Part shown: piece by piece, positions 1 through 5,129 of the stretch
How positions within the stretch are numbered: the first letter of the stretch is position 1
Layout of the letters: each line of letters opens with the position of its first letter
Source: Methanobacteriota archaeon
GTDB lineage: Archaea > Hydrothermarchaeota > Hydrothermarchaeia > Hydrothermarchaeales > SZUA-236
Direction: 5' to 3'
NCBI GenBank assembly: GCA_003230355.1
Contig: QIDD01000082.1
Coordinates: forward strand, 1 to 5,509
DNA: 5,509 bases
Translations under genes and position numbers: made by a program
The notes under the pieces: model-generated
The model's input: the letters and a program-made list of their open reading frames with translations, nothing else
What the model was told of the DNA's origin: nothing
Databases searched by the model: none

Positions 1-138
1 CCGTCCAACCGCTGTTCCATCAGGACATACCTTCGCATCAGCTGTGCAGGCCACAGGCGCCGCTGTCTCTTGAAGACATCCAGAGGAAGAGGATAGGAAT
101 AACAACAGCAAAACACCTAAAACGATTTTAACCCTCAT
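1..138 (-). CDS. Secreted lipoprotein, N-terminal fragment (runs off left edge)
   Basis: This is the first 46 codons of a gene that continues beyond the window. It starts at the ATG at 138-136. The product begins MRVK, followed by a hydrophobic stretch (residues 5-15) and a short Ser-rich run ending SSGC. This is a signal peptide with a lipobox-like cleavage site, so C21 would be lipid-modified and the protein anchored outside the cell membrane. The exported part starts with a C-T-A-D-A-K-V-C-P-D-G-T-A-V-G-R segment. I recognise this as a short Cys-rich motif (CPDGT-x-VGR) found in many small exported archaeal and bacterial proteins, but its function is not known to me. The gene lies 9 bases after the stop of the upstream membrane-protein gene. 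An AGGAAGG sequence at the end of that gene may serve as its ribosome binding site, so the two are probably co-transcribed. The export call is firm and the role is unknown. Confidence 0.75.
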   Translation of the reverse strand, partial: MRVKIVLGVLLLLFLSSSSGCLQETAAPVACTADAKVCPDGTAVGR

Positions 139-147
139 ATTTTTTCT

Positions 148-690
148 CTAGCCTTCCTTAGCTCCTCCAGCAAGCTTTTGTGTAGCTATACAGTAGCAGA
201 CCACGGTAAAGGGATATGTTATCAACCAGCCCACTGAAAGGGCGGATCCAACGCCGTTTATCACCCACAGCACGATCCCAAGTATTATCGAAAATTCCAG
301 GTTTTCTTTTCCCAGGGCAAAACTTTTTTCAAGAGATTTTATGGCGCCGGCCTTTTCTGAAATAGCGATGGGAATTGCATATTGGAATAGTACTATGAGA
401 AGCAGCCCTGGAATTATGAGAAAGATGAGTCCAACTATTACGGCAAGCCCGCCGACTATGAAAATTATCCAGCTAGTGCCGAAGTAATCAAATCCCTTGA
501 AAACATCCGAGATTTCAACCTCTTCTCCAGCTATGATTTTCAGTCCCATGTAATATATCCCGAAGAACAACGGCGGAGCTGTGATAATAAAAATCGAGCC
601 GAATAGTGCGATTAATGTAGCAATTAAAAAGGTAACCCACTGTTTCCTAAATAGTTCATAACCCTCACTTAAAACGTCTTCCACCCTCAT
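148..690 (-). CDS. Polytopic membrane protein, DUF975/YciC/GDPD-membrane-domain-like
   Basis: The product is a 180-residue integral membrane protein with about five to six hydrophobic segments (roughly residues 19-37, 40-54, 73-93, 95-112, 133-150 and 153-170). A short amphipathic N-terminus contains G-YELFRKQW. The central part (residues 88-130) has a LIIPGLLL segment, then an A-I-P-I-A-I-x-E stretch, a G-A-x-x-S-L-x-x-S segment and a charged turn. This pattern is typical of the DUF975/YciC/glycerophosphodiesterase-membrane-domain group. Members are small integral membrane proteins, mostly of unknown function. No catalytic residues are visible, and the link to lipid metabolism is by family name only. 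The start is the ATG at 690-688, because a perfect GGAGGT lies 7 bases upstream (703-698). A TTG six bases earlier would be only 1 base from that site. The gene is followed closely by a lipoprotein gene on the same strand, which suggests a shared envelope role. Confidence 0.8.
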   Translation of the reverse strand: MRVEDVLSEGYELFRKQWVTFLIATLIALFGSIFIITAPPLFFGIYYMGLKIIAGEEVEISDVFKGFDYFGTSWIIFIVGGLAVIVGLIFLIIPGLLLIVLFQYAIPIAISEKAGAIKSLEKSFALGKENLEFSIILGIVLWVINGVGSALSVGWLITYPFTVVCYCIATQKLAGGAKEG

Positions 691-697
691 AGACAAA

Positions 698-703
698 ACC
701 TCC
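698..703 (-). promoter_or_regulatory. Shine-Dalgarno site of the membrane-protein gene
   Basis: The minus strand reads GGAGGT, a full anti-16S match, 7 bases upstream of the ATG at 690. This decides the start codon over the in-frame TTG at 696. Confidence 0.8.
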
Positions 704-731
704 TTTCCTACGAATCACTATCTATATCCCA

Positions 732-739
732 CATATAAA
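732..739 (-). promoter_or_regulatory. TATA box of the membrane protein/lipoprotein operon
   Basis: The minus strand reads TTTATATG, close to the archaeal TATA consensus, with the purine-rich run GGAAAAGA just upstream as a possible BRE. Its centre is about 45 bases from the ATG. A start site about 26 bases downstream would leave a leader of roughly 19 bases, enough to hold the Shine-Dalgarno site. The transcription start is inferred from spacing only. Confidence 0.6.
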
Positions 740-768
740 TAATCTTTTCCACCACTTCAAGCGATACC

Positions 769-776
769 TTAAAATA
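769..776 (+). promoter_or_regulatory. TATA-like box of the small-protein/tyw2 operon (leaderless)
   Basis: TTAAAATA lies with its centre about 27 bases before the ATG at 800. That is the usual distance from an archaeal TATA box to the transcription start, so the mRNA would begin at or next to the start codon. No Shine-Dalgarno sequence precedes the ATG (upstream bases are T-rich), which agrees with a leaderless transcript. The box is a weaker match than the one on the opposite strand. Confidence 0.5.
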
Positions 777-799
777 GGGCGGTATTTTTTATTATTGCT

Positions 800-976
800 A
801 TGGATATCGCCACATGGATTTCTTTTATCGAGCAAAACAAGGTGGGGCTGAATCTTGAGCTTGAAGGGCGCAGGGTCCTTGAGGTAAAGCCTAATGGCAG
901 CAGCATTGATGTTGAGATCCATGATATAGACGGGCTTAAAACGCTGCGTGGGGAGTTGAAGAAATGGAAGGTATGA
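800..976 (+). CDS. Small hypothetical protein, 58 residues
   Basis: This is a 58-codon ORF from ATG at 800 to TGA at 974-976. I do not recognise a named family. The product starts MDIATWISFIEQNK, a likely short helix, then a strand-rich middle (V-G-L-N-L-E-L-E-G-R-R-V-L-E-V) and a second strand-helix part (I-D-V-E-I-H-D-I-D-G-L), ending in a basic K-K-W-K-V tail. The order of elements matches that of the next gene: helix, N-[LV]-x3-G-[RK]-x-V hairpin, then [ED]-V-x-[ILV]-x-D. The two may be distant paralogues. Coding status is supported by the 4-base ATGA overlap with the next gene, a TATA-like box at leaderless distance and a sensible amino-acid composition. The product has no signal peptide or membrane segment, so it is probably cytoplasmic. 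Its function is unknown. Confidence 0.7.
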   Translation: MDIATWISFIEQNKVGLNLELEGRRVLEVKPNGSSIDVEIHDIDGLKTLRGELKKWKV

Positions 977-1158
977 AAAAGATCAAAAAGGTTGCAGAAG
1001 ACCTCAAGACCCGTGATGTTACTGTTAATGTCATCTACAAGGGTAAGGCTGTGTTTCGCATCGGCGCTGATGCCAAGCCAGGTCTACTCTCTATGTTCGG
1101 CGATGTTGAAGTGTTGGATTTGAAAAAGACGGCTGAGATATTTAATGTCCTCTTCTAA
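973..1158 (+). CDS. Small hypothetical archaeal protein, 61 residues
   Basis: The product is 61 residues, basic at the start (M-K-K-I-K-K-V-A-E-D-L-K). This is followed by a hairpin V-T-V-N-V-I-Y-K-G-K-A-V-F-R-I-G, a D-A-K-P-G-L-L-S loop and a final strand-helix with D-V-E-V-L-D-L. The look is that of a conserved small alpha/beta protein, and I have a general impression of similar archaeal hypothetical proteins. I cannot name a family or function. I place the start at the ATG at 973, which overlaps the TGA of the previous gene as ATGA, the usual sign of translational coupling. An in-frame ATG at 964 would add three residues and is a less likely alternative. The 3' end overlaps the tyw2 start by 14 bases, so all three genes are almost certainly one transcript. 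Whether it acts on tRNA is only a guess from position. Confidence 0.75.
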   Translation: MKKIKKVAEDLKTRDVTVNVIYKGKAVFRIGADAKPGLLSMFGDVEVLDLKKTAEIFNVLF

Positions 1159-1987
1159 ACAGGTGCCGCGGCGCAATCTTTCGGTTAAAGGGCTTCAGGC
1201 CGCGCTTGCAGACCAACTTGATCTCAGGCTAAGCGGCTGGGAAATTCTGGGGAGTGTGATGGTTGTAAGCCTTGACCCGGGATATTCTGAAAACGAAAAA
1301 ACTCTTATCGGCGAGACTATTGTGAGGCTGCATCCGACTGCTGAAACCGTTGTGAACCGCATGTCGATTGATGATGAGCTTCGCGAGCCGGTGACTGAAG
1401 TGATTGCGGGGAGTAAAACCGAATCTATTCATGTTGAAAACGGCTGCAAGTATCGTATCGACCCAACAAAGGTCATGTTCTCATTTGGAAATAAGGAGGA
1501 GCGTGAGAGGATGGCAACAGTTTCCTCGCCAAATGAAACAGTAGTGGACATGTTTTCCTGCGTAGGACAGTTCACACTACCCCTTGCTAAGCATTCTCGA
1601 CCAAGAAAAGTATATGCAGTTGAAAAAAATCCAGCTGCCTTCCAGTTTTTAAAAGAAAACATTGTGTTGAATAAACTAAGTAACGTTGACCCCCTGCTAG
1701 GCGACTGCCGCGAGGTGTGCCCCACAGGTGTTGCAGACCGCGTGCTCATGGGTTATCTCTTTGAAACAGAAAGATTTCTTCCAACAGCGATTAAAGCTTT
1801 AAAAAAGCGCGGCACCCTTCACTACCACTTTAACTGTACCGAGGAAAAGCTGGAAGGCAAAATCCAGAGTGTATTAAAACTTGCATCAGAGCACGCAGCC
1901 TCAGCCAAGGTTTCAAAAACTGTAAAAGTCAAATCATATGCTCCCAAAATGTATCACTGGGTCCTAGACATTGACATCGAAAAATAA
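1145..1987 (+). CDS. tyw2: tRNA-Phe imG-14 3-amino-3-carboxypropyltransferase (TYW2)
   Basis: The product is a 280-residue class I SAM-fold enzyme of the Trm5/TYW2 family, about the usual length for archaeal TYW2. Such enzymes transfer the acp group of SAM to 4-demethylwyosine at G37 of tRNA-Phe, a step in wyosine-derivative synthesis. The N-terminal RNA-binding part has the family signatures LHP (62-64), RE-P-V-x-E-V-I-A-G (80-89), SIH-x-E-N-G-C (94-101) and KVMFS-x-GN (109-116). The SAM domain carries D135 of motif I (DMFSCVGQF), E160 after VYAV as ribose ligand, and D187 in GDCRE. The sequence DRVLMGYL (198-205) is the key discriminator: TYW2 has MGYL where Trm5 has an NLP/NPP-type motif. 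KSYAPKMYHWVLDI (263-276) is the C-terminal family strand. Motif I has Ser-Cys where Ala-Gly is usual. The ATG start overlaps the previous gene, with GAG 8 bases upstream. Confidence 0.9.
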   Translation: MSSSKQVPRRNLSVKGLQAALADQLDLRLSGWEILGSVMVVSLDPGYSENEKTLIGETIVRLHPTAETVVNRMSIDDELREPVTEVIAGSKTESIHVENGCKYRIDPTKVMFSFGNKEERERMATVSSPNETVVDMFSCVGQFTLPLAKHSRPRKVYAVEKNPAAFQFLKENIVLNKLSNVDPLLGDCREVCPTGVADRVLMGYLFETERFLPTAIKALKKRGTLHYHFNCTEEKLEGKIQSVLKLASEHAASAKVSKTVKVKSYAPKMYHWVLDIDIEK

Positions 1988-1997
1988 CCCTATGAAC

Positions 1998-2621
1998 TTA
2001 CTTGTTTTGCTCGATCAACTTTTCAAAACCCTCTTTTTTCTCTTTAATCCGCAAGAGCAGCAGCCCGCAGTAATCAAAGGTATCGCTGATCATCTTATAT
2101 TCCTCAGATGACTTATCAAGCTTTGAGAGAGACAGCTTCATGCTCTTCTTCAAGTTTTCATAGAGCCGCTCAGTCCTGAGCAGATCCGCGTATTCAGCCC
2201 CGAAATTAGGCGATGTGTCATGCAAATTCTCCCTTGATGATTTGATTTTTTCAGCATCATCGAGAATCGATTTTACACGAGCCAAGAGCTGTTCCTTGGA
2301 AAAAGGCTTGTTAATGTAGTCAGTTATGCCTTCGATTTCATTACTGTAGAAATTGGCAGGTGTCATTGACTTTACTGTGAGCATGGCAATAGGCGTTCCA
2401 AGCGCGAGGCCGCGGTTTTTTATCTCTGAGGCAACTGTCCAGCCGTCCATTTCCGGCATCATCACATCGAGCAGGATGAGATCTACATTTTCAGATTCAA
2501 GGATTTCAAGAGCTGTTTCCCCTCTGTTCGCGCTGAGAACTTCAAACCCTTCAGATCTAAGGATGGCTGTAACTATGATTATCAGATCATCTTCATCGTC
2601 AACGACAAGCACCCGCGGCAT
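1998..2621 (-). CDS. Response regulator: receiver domain with unknown helical C-terminus
   Basis: The product has 207 residues. Residues 1-120 form a complete CheY-like receiver domain: the acidic pair D8-D9 (VLVVDDE), the phospho-acceptor D52 (ILLDVMMPEMDG), the switch threonine T82 (AMLTVKS) and K105 (YINKPF). It should therefore accept phosphate from a histidine kinase, though none is present in this window. Residues about 121-207 are strongly charged and predicted helical (EYADLLRTERLYENLKK, then a KLDKSSEEYK segment and I-K-E-K-K-E-G-F-E-K-L). I see no helix-turn-helix, GGDEF, HD-GYP or methylesterase motif, so the output is probably protein contact rather than DNA binding. The ATG at 2621 lies 10 bases after the trpB stop. 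A weak AGGT overlapping that stop may be the ribosome site, so the gene is likely co-transcribed and translationally coupled with trpB. Its 3' end converges on tyw2 with a 10-base gap. Confidence 0.9.
   Translation of the reverse strand: MPRVLVVDDEDDLIIIVTAILRSEGFEVLSANRGETALEILESENVDLILLDVMMPEMDGWTVASEIKNRGLALGTPIAMLTVKSMTPANFYSNEIEGITDYINKPFSKEQLLARVKSILDDAEKIKSSRENLHDTSPNFGAEYADLLRTERLYENLKKSMKLSLSKLDKSSEEYKMISDTFDYCGLLLLRIKEKKEGFEKLIEQNK
2031..2046 (+). terminator. Possible T-rich terminator of the tyw2 operon
   Basis: A run of pyrimidines with six consecutive T residues (2034-2039) lies about 45 bases after the tyw2 stop, inside the 3' end of the convergent response-regulator gene. Archaeal termination often uses T-rich tracts without a hairpin. 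The evidence is composition and position only. Confidence 0.3.
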
Positions 2622-2631
2622 AATACTAAAC

Positions 2632-3936
2632 CTATTTCAATCTCCCAGCTATGAAGTCTGCGTATCCTTTTAGGTCCAAAAGTCCGTGTCCGCTGAAGTT
2701 GAAGGCAATGATGCGCTCTTCATTCTTCTTCTTCGCATCAATGGCCTCATCAATTGCTGCCTTTATCGCATGATTTGTCTCAGGAGCTGGAACGAGCCCC
2801 TCGGTCTTTGCAAACATGCTCCCTGCCTCAAAGGTTTCGAGCTGATCATAGGCCACAGCCTCCAAGTTGCCGGTCTTATGCAGTAAAGATAGTGAGGGGG
2901 ATTCACCGTGATAGCGCAGCCCGCCTGCATGAATCGGGGATGGCACAAAGTCACAGCCCAAAGTATACATTTTAATGAGAGGGATAAGCCTGGCAGCATC
3001 ACCGTGATCATATCGGTATTCACCCTTCGTAAGTGTAGGGCATCCCTTGGGTTCAACAGCCTTAAATCTCGTGGAATTGTCTTCTCCTCGAAGCTTTTTC
3101 CCAAGGGTTGGATATATGAATCCGCCAAAGTTGGAGCCGCCGCCCACACATCCGATCATGACATCCGGCTTTGTGTCGATCTTATCAAACTGGAGCTGTG
3201 TTTCCTGTCCAACGACGGTTTGATGCATAAGCACGTGGTTGAGAACAGAGCCCAATGAATATTTGGTGTCATCGTTTGTGGCCGCAACCTCAACGGCTTC
3301 GCTGATCGCCAAACCGAGGGAGCCTGTGTGATTCGGGTCCTTTTCCAAAAAGGCCCTGCCCGTATTTGTCACAGTAGATGGGGAAGGATGAACCTTGGAA
3401 CCATATAGCTCCATAATAATCCTGCGATACGGCTTTTGATCATAGCTGATACGCACCATAAAGACTTCACAGGCAATATCAAACAATGCACATCCAAGCG
3501 AAAGCGCTGTGCCCCACTGTCCAGCCCCTGTTTCAGTCGCAATCTTTTCCACGCCTTCCTTCATGTTATAGTAGGCCTGCGCAATCGCGGTGTTGGGTTT
3601 GTGAGAGCCTGCAAAGCTTACATCCTCACGCTTATAGTAAATTTTTGCCGGTGTGTTAAGTGCCTTTTCAAGCCGGTGTGCACGATAAAGCGGCGACGGC
3701 CTTCCAATCTGGAAATATGCTTCCCGCACCTCCTCTGGAATATCAATATATCTATCGGTGCTAACCTCTTGTTTAATCAGCTCCATCGGGAATAATGGCG
3801 CTAGATCCCCCGGCCCAATAGGTTCCTTTGTACCAGGATTAATAACAGGCGGCAACGGCTCTGGTAGATCTGGCAATATATTATACCACCTTTTTGGCAT
3901 TTCGTCCTGCTCAAGTAAAACCTTCACTTCCTTCAT
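2632..3936 (-). CDS. trpB2: Tryptophan synthase beta subunit, TrpB2 type
   Basis: The product is a 434-residue cytoplasmic PLP enzyme joining L-serine and indole to give tryptophan. K113 in GSHKPNTA is the PLP lysine, E135 in ETGAGQWG the catalytic glutamate, GGGSN (265-269) the cofactor phosphate site and S415 in FSGHG the likely ligand of the PLP ring nitrogen. The length, the long N-terminal extension with WYN-x-L-PDLP-x-PLPP (17-30) and the SGHG ending mark TrpB2, not the roughly 400-residue TrpB1. TrpB2 enzymes do not require the classical TrpA complex, and many are thought to salvage free indole. No trpA or other trp gene is nearby, which fits that role. The start is the ATG at 3936, because GGAGGT lies 7 bases upstream at 3949-3944. 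An in-frame TTG at 3969 would place the start upstream of that site. The gene has its own promoter and is followed after 10 bases by a response regulator. Confidence 0.93.
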   Translation of the reverse strand: MKEVKVLLEQDEMPKRWYNILPDLPEPLPPVINPGTKEPIGPGDLAPLFPMELIKQEVSTDRYIDIPEEVREAYFQIGRPSPLYRAHRLEKALNTPAKIYYKREDVSFAGSHKPNTAIAQAYYNMKEGVEKIATETGAGQWGTALSLGCALFDIACEVFMVRISYDQKPYRRIIMELYGSKVHPSPSTVTNTGRAFLEKDPNHTGSLGLAISEAVEVAATNDDTKYSLGSVLNHVLMHQTVVGQETQLQFDKIDTKPDVMIGCVGGGSNFGGFIYPTLGKKLRGEDNSTRFKAVEPKGCPTLTKGEYRYDHGDAARLIPLIKMYTLGCDFVPSPIHAGGLRYHGESPSLSLLHKTGNLEAVAYDQLETFEAGSMFAKTEGLVPAPETNHAIKAAIDEAIDAKKKNEERIIAFNFSGHGLLDLKGYADFIAGRLK

Positions 3937-3943
3937 ATCAAAA

Positions 3944-3949
3944 ACCTCC
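3944..3949 (-). promoter_or_regulatory. Shine-Dalgarno site of trpB2
   Basis: The minus strand reads GGAGGT 7 bases before the ATG at 3936. The same motif and spacing are found before the membrane-protein gene at 690. It fixes the trpB2 start and rules out the longer TTG-initiated form. Confidence 0.8.
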
Positions 3950-3958
3950 ATATAACAC

Positions 3959-3976
3959 TGGAGATACAATGGAGAT
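3959..3976. repeat. Two TGGAGAT direct repeats one helical turn apart, trpB2 promoter
   Basis: TGGAGAT occurs at 3959-3965 and again at 3970-3976 on the plus strand, with starts 11 bases apart. The pair sits between the trpB2 TATA-like box and the expected transcription start near 3958. A protein binding there could contact one face of the helix and block initiation. This is a candidate operator only, since two 7-base copies can occur by chance. Confidence 0.35.
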
Positions 3977-3980
3977 TATA

Positions 3981-3988
3981 CTATAAAA
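3981..3988 (-). promoter_or_regulatory. TATA-like box of the trpB2-response regulator operon
   Basis: The minus strand reads TTTTATAG in the 64-base gap after the ATPase gene. A start site about 26 bases downstream falls near 3958, giving a leader of about 22 bases that contains the Shine-Dalgarno site. This suggests trpB2 has its own promoter and does not depend on read-through from the ATPase gene. The T-rich run may also help end the ATPase transcript. Confidence 0.5.
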
Positions 3989-4000
3989 ATATTGCAGGAC

Positions 4001-4930
4001 TTATTTTAGGTCTTGAAGATGGTCTTCAAGGGCGGCAATGATGTCTCGCTTCGTGATCTTTGAGCCTTCAATGTTTACTTCGAAAAAGTTTTGAATCGCC
4101 TTTTTATGGATTGCAAGCTTTGTTATCTGAGCAATGGTTCTGGGCTTTCCCTCGCTTATCTCAAGCACAACAGATGCACAATCCTCTTCAAATGGGTTGG
4201 CACCACCGCAGTAGTCAGATACAAGCTTCCAATAATTATAGATGTCTTTTGCGCCCCAACGGTTCAGTCTGAAAGTGTTTAGACTCGCCCTGTCATCAAA
4301 GGCGGCGGCATCCTCAGGATCAGCTGCGATGTAACGCTCGATCTTTGCCATGAGCGACGGCGTTCCCGATAGGATGAGCTTACAACACTTTAGGCCGTCC
4401 TCAGTCTTCACATCTGATAGCGCGCGAAGCTCTGAGAGAATGTCCTTTGTGATCTTCTCTGCCTCATCCACCCAGATAACTGTTATAAGCCCTTTTTCTG
4501 CAAGCTCAAAAAGCCTGTTCTTCAGGTGTTTTTTTACAATCATCCGGTTCAATGGCAGGTCTTTAAGGTCGAGCTCTTCAGAAATCACCCTGAGCATCTG
4601 AAAAGAGGTGAGCCTGGGATCGGTTATCTGAAGTGTGAAATAATTAGGAATATCCCGCAGGCTGCGCGCCACAAAATCCCGGATACTGCTCTTACCCATG
4701 CCCACATCATCCCAGATTATAAACACCGCCGACTGATTGGTGGGTTCTAAAAAGAGGCTGAGCTTTTCAACAATGCCTTCGTTGGGGTCTTCGAGATAGA
4801 GCTCTGTGTTGGAAATCCCTTCATCTGAAATCGCGGTCTTAAAACGCTGATAATCCCACTCAAGCTCACGGCAATACTCTTCAACAGCCGTGGAATACGC
4901 CGCCATTAGCTGGGAGAAACGCTTGGCCAT
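4001..4930 (-). CDS. AAA+ ATPase, ORC/ExeA-TniB-like, stand-alone
   Basis: The product is a 309-residue soluble P-loop ATPase. A helical N-terminus (1-60) precedes Walker A at 74-82 (DDVGMGKSS, K80 binding phosphate), Walker B at 149-157 (ITVIWVDEA, D155 and E156), sensor 1 in LILSGTP (S188) and a GKPR sensor-2 motif (261-264) in a C-terminal helical lid. The DRASLNTFRLNRW segment (213-225) has likely arginine-finger candidates. Order and motifs fit the AAA_16/AAA_22 group, which includes ORC/Cdc6, ExeA and TniB-like proteins. No winged-helix domain, transposase or secretion gene accompanies it, so its target is unknown. The first Walker A glycine is replaced by Asp (D74). I choose ATG at 4930. 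A GTG two codons earlier overlaps the AAAGGTG sequence. A TATA box centred 26-27 bases upstream suggests a leaderless mRNA. The neighbouring trpB2 has a separate promoter. Confidence 0.82.
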   Translation of the reverse strand: MAKRFSQLMAAYSTAVEEYCRELEWDYQRFKTAISDEGISNTELYLEDPNEGIVEKLSLFLEPTNQSAVFIIWDDVGMGKSSIRDFVARSLRDIPNYFTLQITDPRLTSFQMLRVISEELDLKDLPLNRMIVKKHLKNRLFELAEKGLITVIWVDEAEKITKDILSELRALSDVKTEDGLKCCKLILSGTPSLMAKIERYIAADPEDAAAFDDRASLNTFRLNRWGAKDIYNYWKLVSDYCGGANPFEEDCASVVLEISEGKPRTIAQITKLAIHKKAIQNFFEVNIEGSKITKRDIIAALEDHLQDLK

Positions 4931-4952
4931 GAACACCTTTTAAAATGACTTT

Positions 4953-4960
4953 GATATAAA
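4953..4960 (-). promoter_or_regulatory. TATA box of the AAA+ ATPase gene (leaderless)
   Basis: The minus strand reads TTTATATC, preceded by further T residues. Its centre is 26-27 bases before the ATG at 4930, so transcription would start at or within a base or two of the start codon. The AAAGGTG at 4940-4934 is only 3 bases from the ATG, too close to work well as a ribosome site. That supports leaderless initiation. Confidence 0.6.
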
Positions 4961-4987
4961 AAATCTATCCTGCCCTGCATTCTTTCT

Positions 4988-4999
4988 TTTCTATAGAAA
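4988..4999. promoter_or_regulatory. Perfect 12-base palindrome between divergent promoters
   Basis: TTTCTATAGAAA is its own reverse complement. It lies 28 bases upstream of the ATPase TATA box and about 36 bases upstream of the TATA box of the rightward gene, a fitting place for a dimeric regulator that could affect both. No binding protein is known, and AT-rich palindromes of this length can arise by chance. Confidence 0.4.
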
Positions 5000-5034
5000 G
5001 GGAACTTTATTCAAGAACATTATTTCGCAAACCC

Positions 5035-5042
5035 CTTATATC
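5035..5042 (+). promoter_or_regulatory. TATA box of the leader ORF/CxxC protein gene
   Basis: CTTATATC is preceded by GCAAACCC, with a possible purine-rich BRE part. A start about 26 bases downstream falls near 5065, leaving a leader of about 23 bases before the ATG at 5088. That leader holds the AAGGAAGGG ribosome site. The promoter is placed for the 12-codon ORF rather than for the ATG at 5130. Confidence 0.55.
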
Positions 5043-5060
5043 TTAAATGTCATGATTTAA
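5043..5060. promoter_or_regulatory. Dyad TTAAAT-N6-ATTTAA adjoining the TATA box
   Basis: TTAAAT (5043-5048) and ATTTAA (5055-5060) form an inverted repeat around GTCATG. It begins directly after the TATA box and ends just before the expected transcription start. A dimeric repressor bound here would block RNA polymerase. This is a position-based operator candidate with no identified regulator. Confidence 0.4.
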
Positions 5061-5087
5061 CGTTGTAATATTGAAGGAAGGGTAAAA

Positions 5088-5126
5088 ATGGAAAAAACAA
5101 TTGAAAAACTTAATGAGGTTATGTAA
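5088..5126 (+). CDS. 12-codon leader ORF, in frame with the CxxC protein
   Basis: This ORF encodes MEKTIEKLNEVM and ends with TAA at 5124-5126. It has a strong ribosome site (GGAAGGG, 5 bases before the ATG) and a well-placed promoter, so it is probably translated. The following gene is in the same frame, separated only by TAA and one AAA codon. It can be read as a regulatory leader peptide that holds the ribosome site of the next gene (GAGGT at 5115-5119). It could instead be the true N-terminus of the CxxC protein cut off by a nonsense change, or a stop that is read through. The peptide has no run of one amino acid that would suggest attenuation. Confidence 0.45.
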   Translation: MEKTIEKLNEVM

Positions 5127-5129
5127 AAA

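Noticed and set aside
694..696. TTG start for the membrane-protein gene, adding two residues
   Set aside because: It is 1 base from the GGAGGT site, whereas the ATG at 690 is at the ideal 7 bases.
722..922. 66-codon minus-strand frame across the divergent promoter region
   Set aside because: It covers both TATA boxes and the start of the 58-residue gene, and lacks a ribosome site and a recognisable motif.
1429..1749. 106-codon open frame on the minus strand inside tyw2
   Set aside because: tyw2 is a clear family member across this stretch. The antisense product has low-complexity Ser/Thr-rich sequence with no motif.
1145..1987. Trm5 (tRNA G37 N1-methyltransferase) as identity for the SAM enzyme
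   Set aside because: The MGYL motif after DRVL and the HYH strand end are TYW2-type. Trm5 has an NLP/NPP-type motif at that place.
2353..2673. 106-codon plus-strand frame opposite the response regulator
   Set aside because: It is antisense to the conserved receiver domain and its Ser-rich composition reflects complementary codons.
2763..3149. 128-codon second minus-strand frame inside trpB2
   Set aside because: It overlaps conserved trpB2 sequence and its product is rich in Cys, Trp, Pro and Arg, as expected of a shadow frame.
3937..3969. Longer trpB2 beginning at a TTG at 3969
   Set aside because: The extension would cover the GGAGGT site and the predicted transcription start. The ATG at 3936 is at ideal spacing.
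4934..4936. GTG start for the ATPase, adding MF
   Set aside because: It overlaps the AAAGGTG sequence and lies upstream of the start site expected from the TATA box. It is not excluded with certainty.
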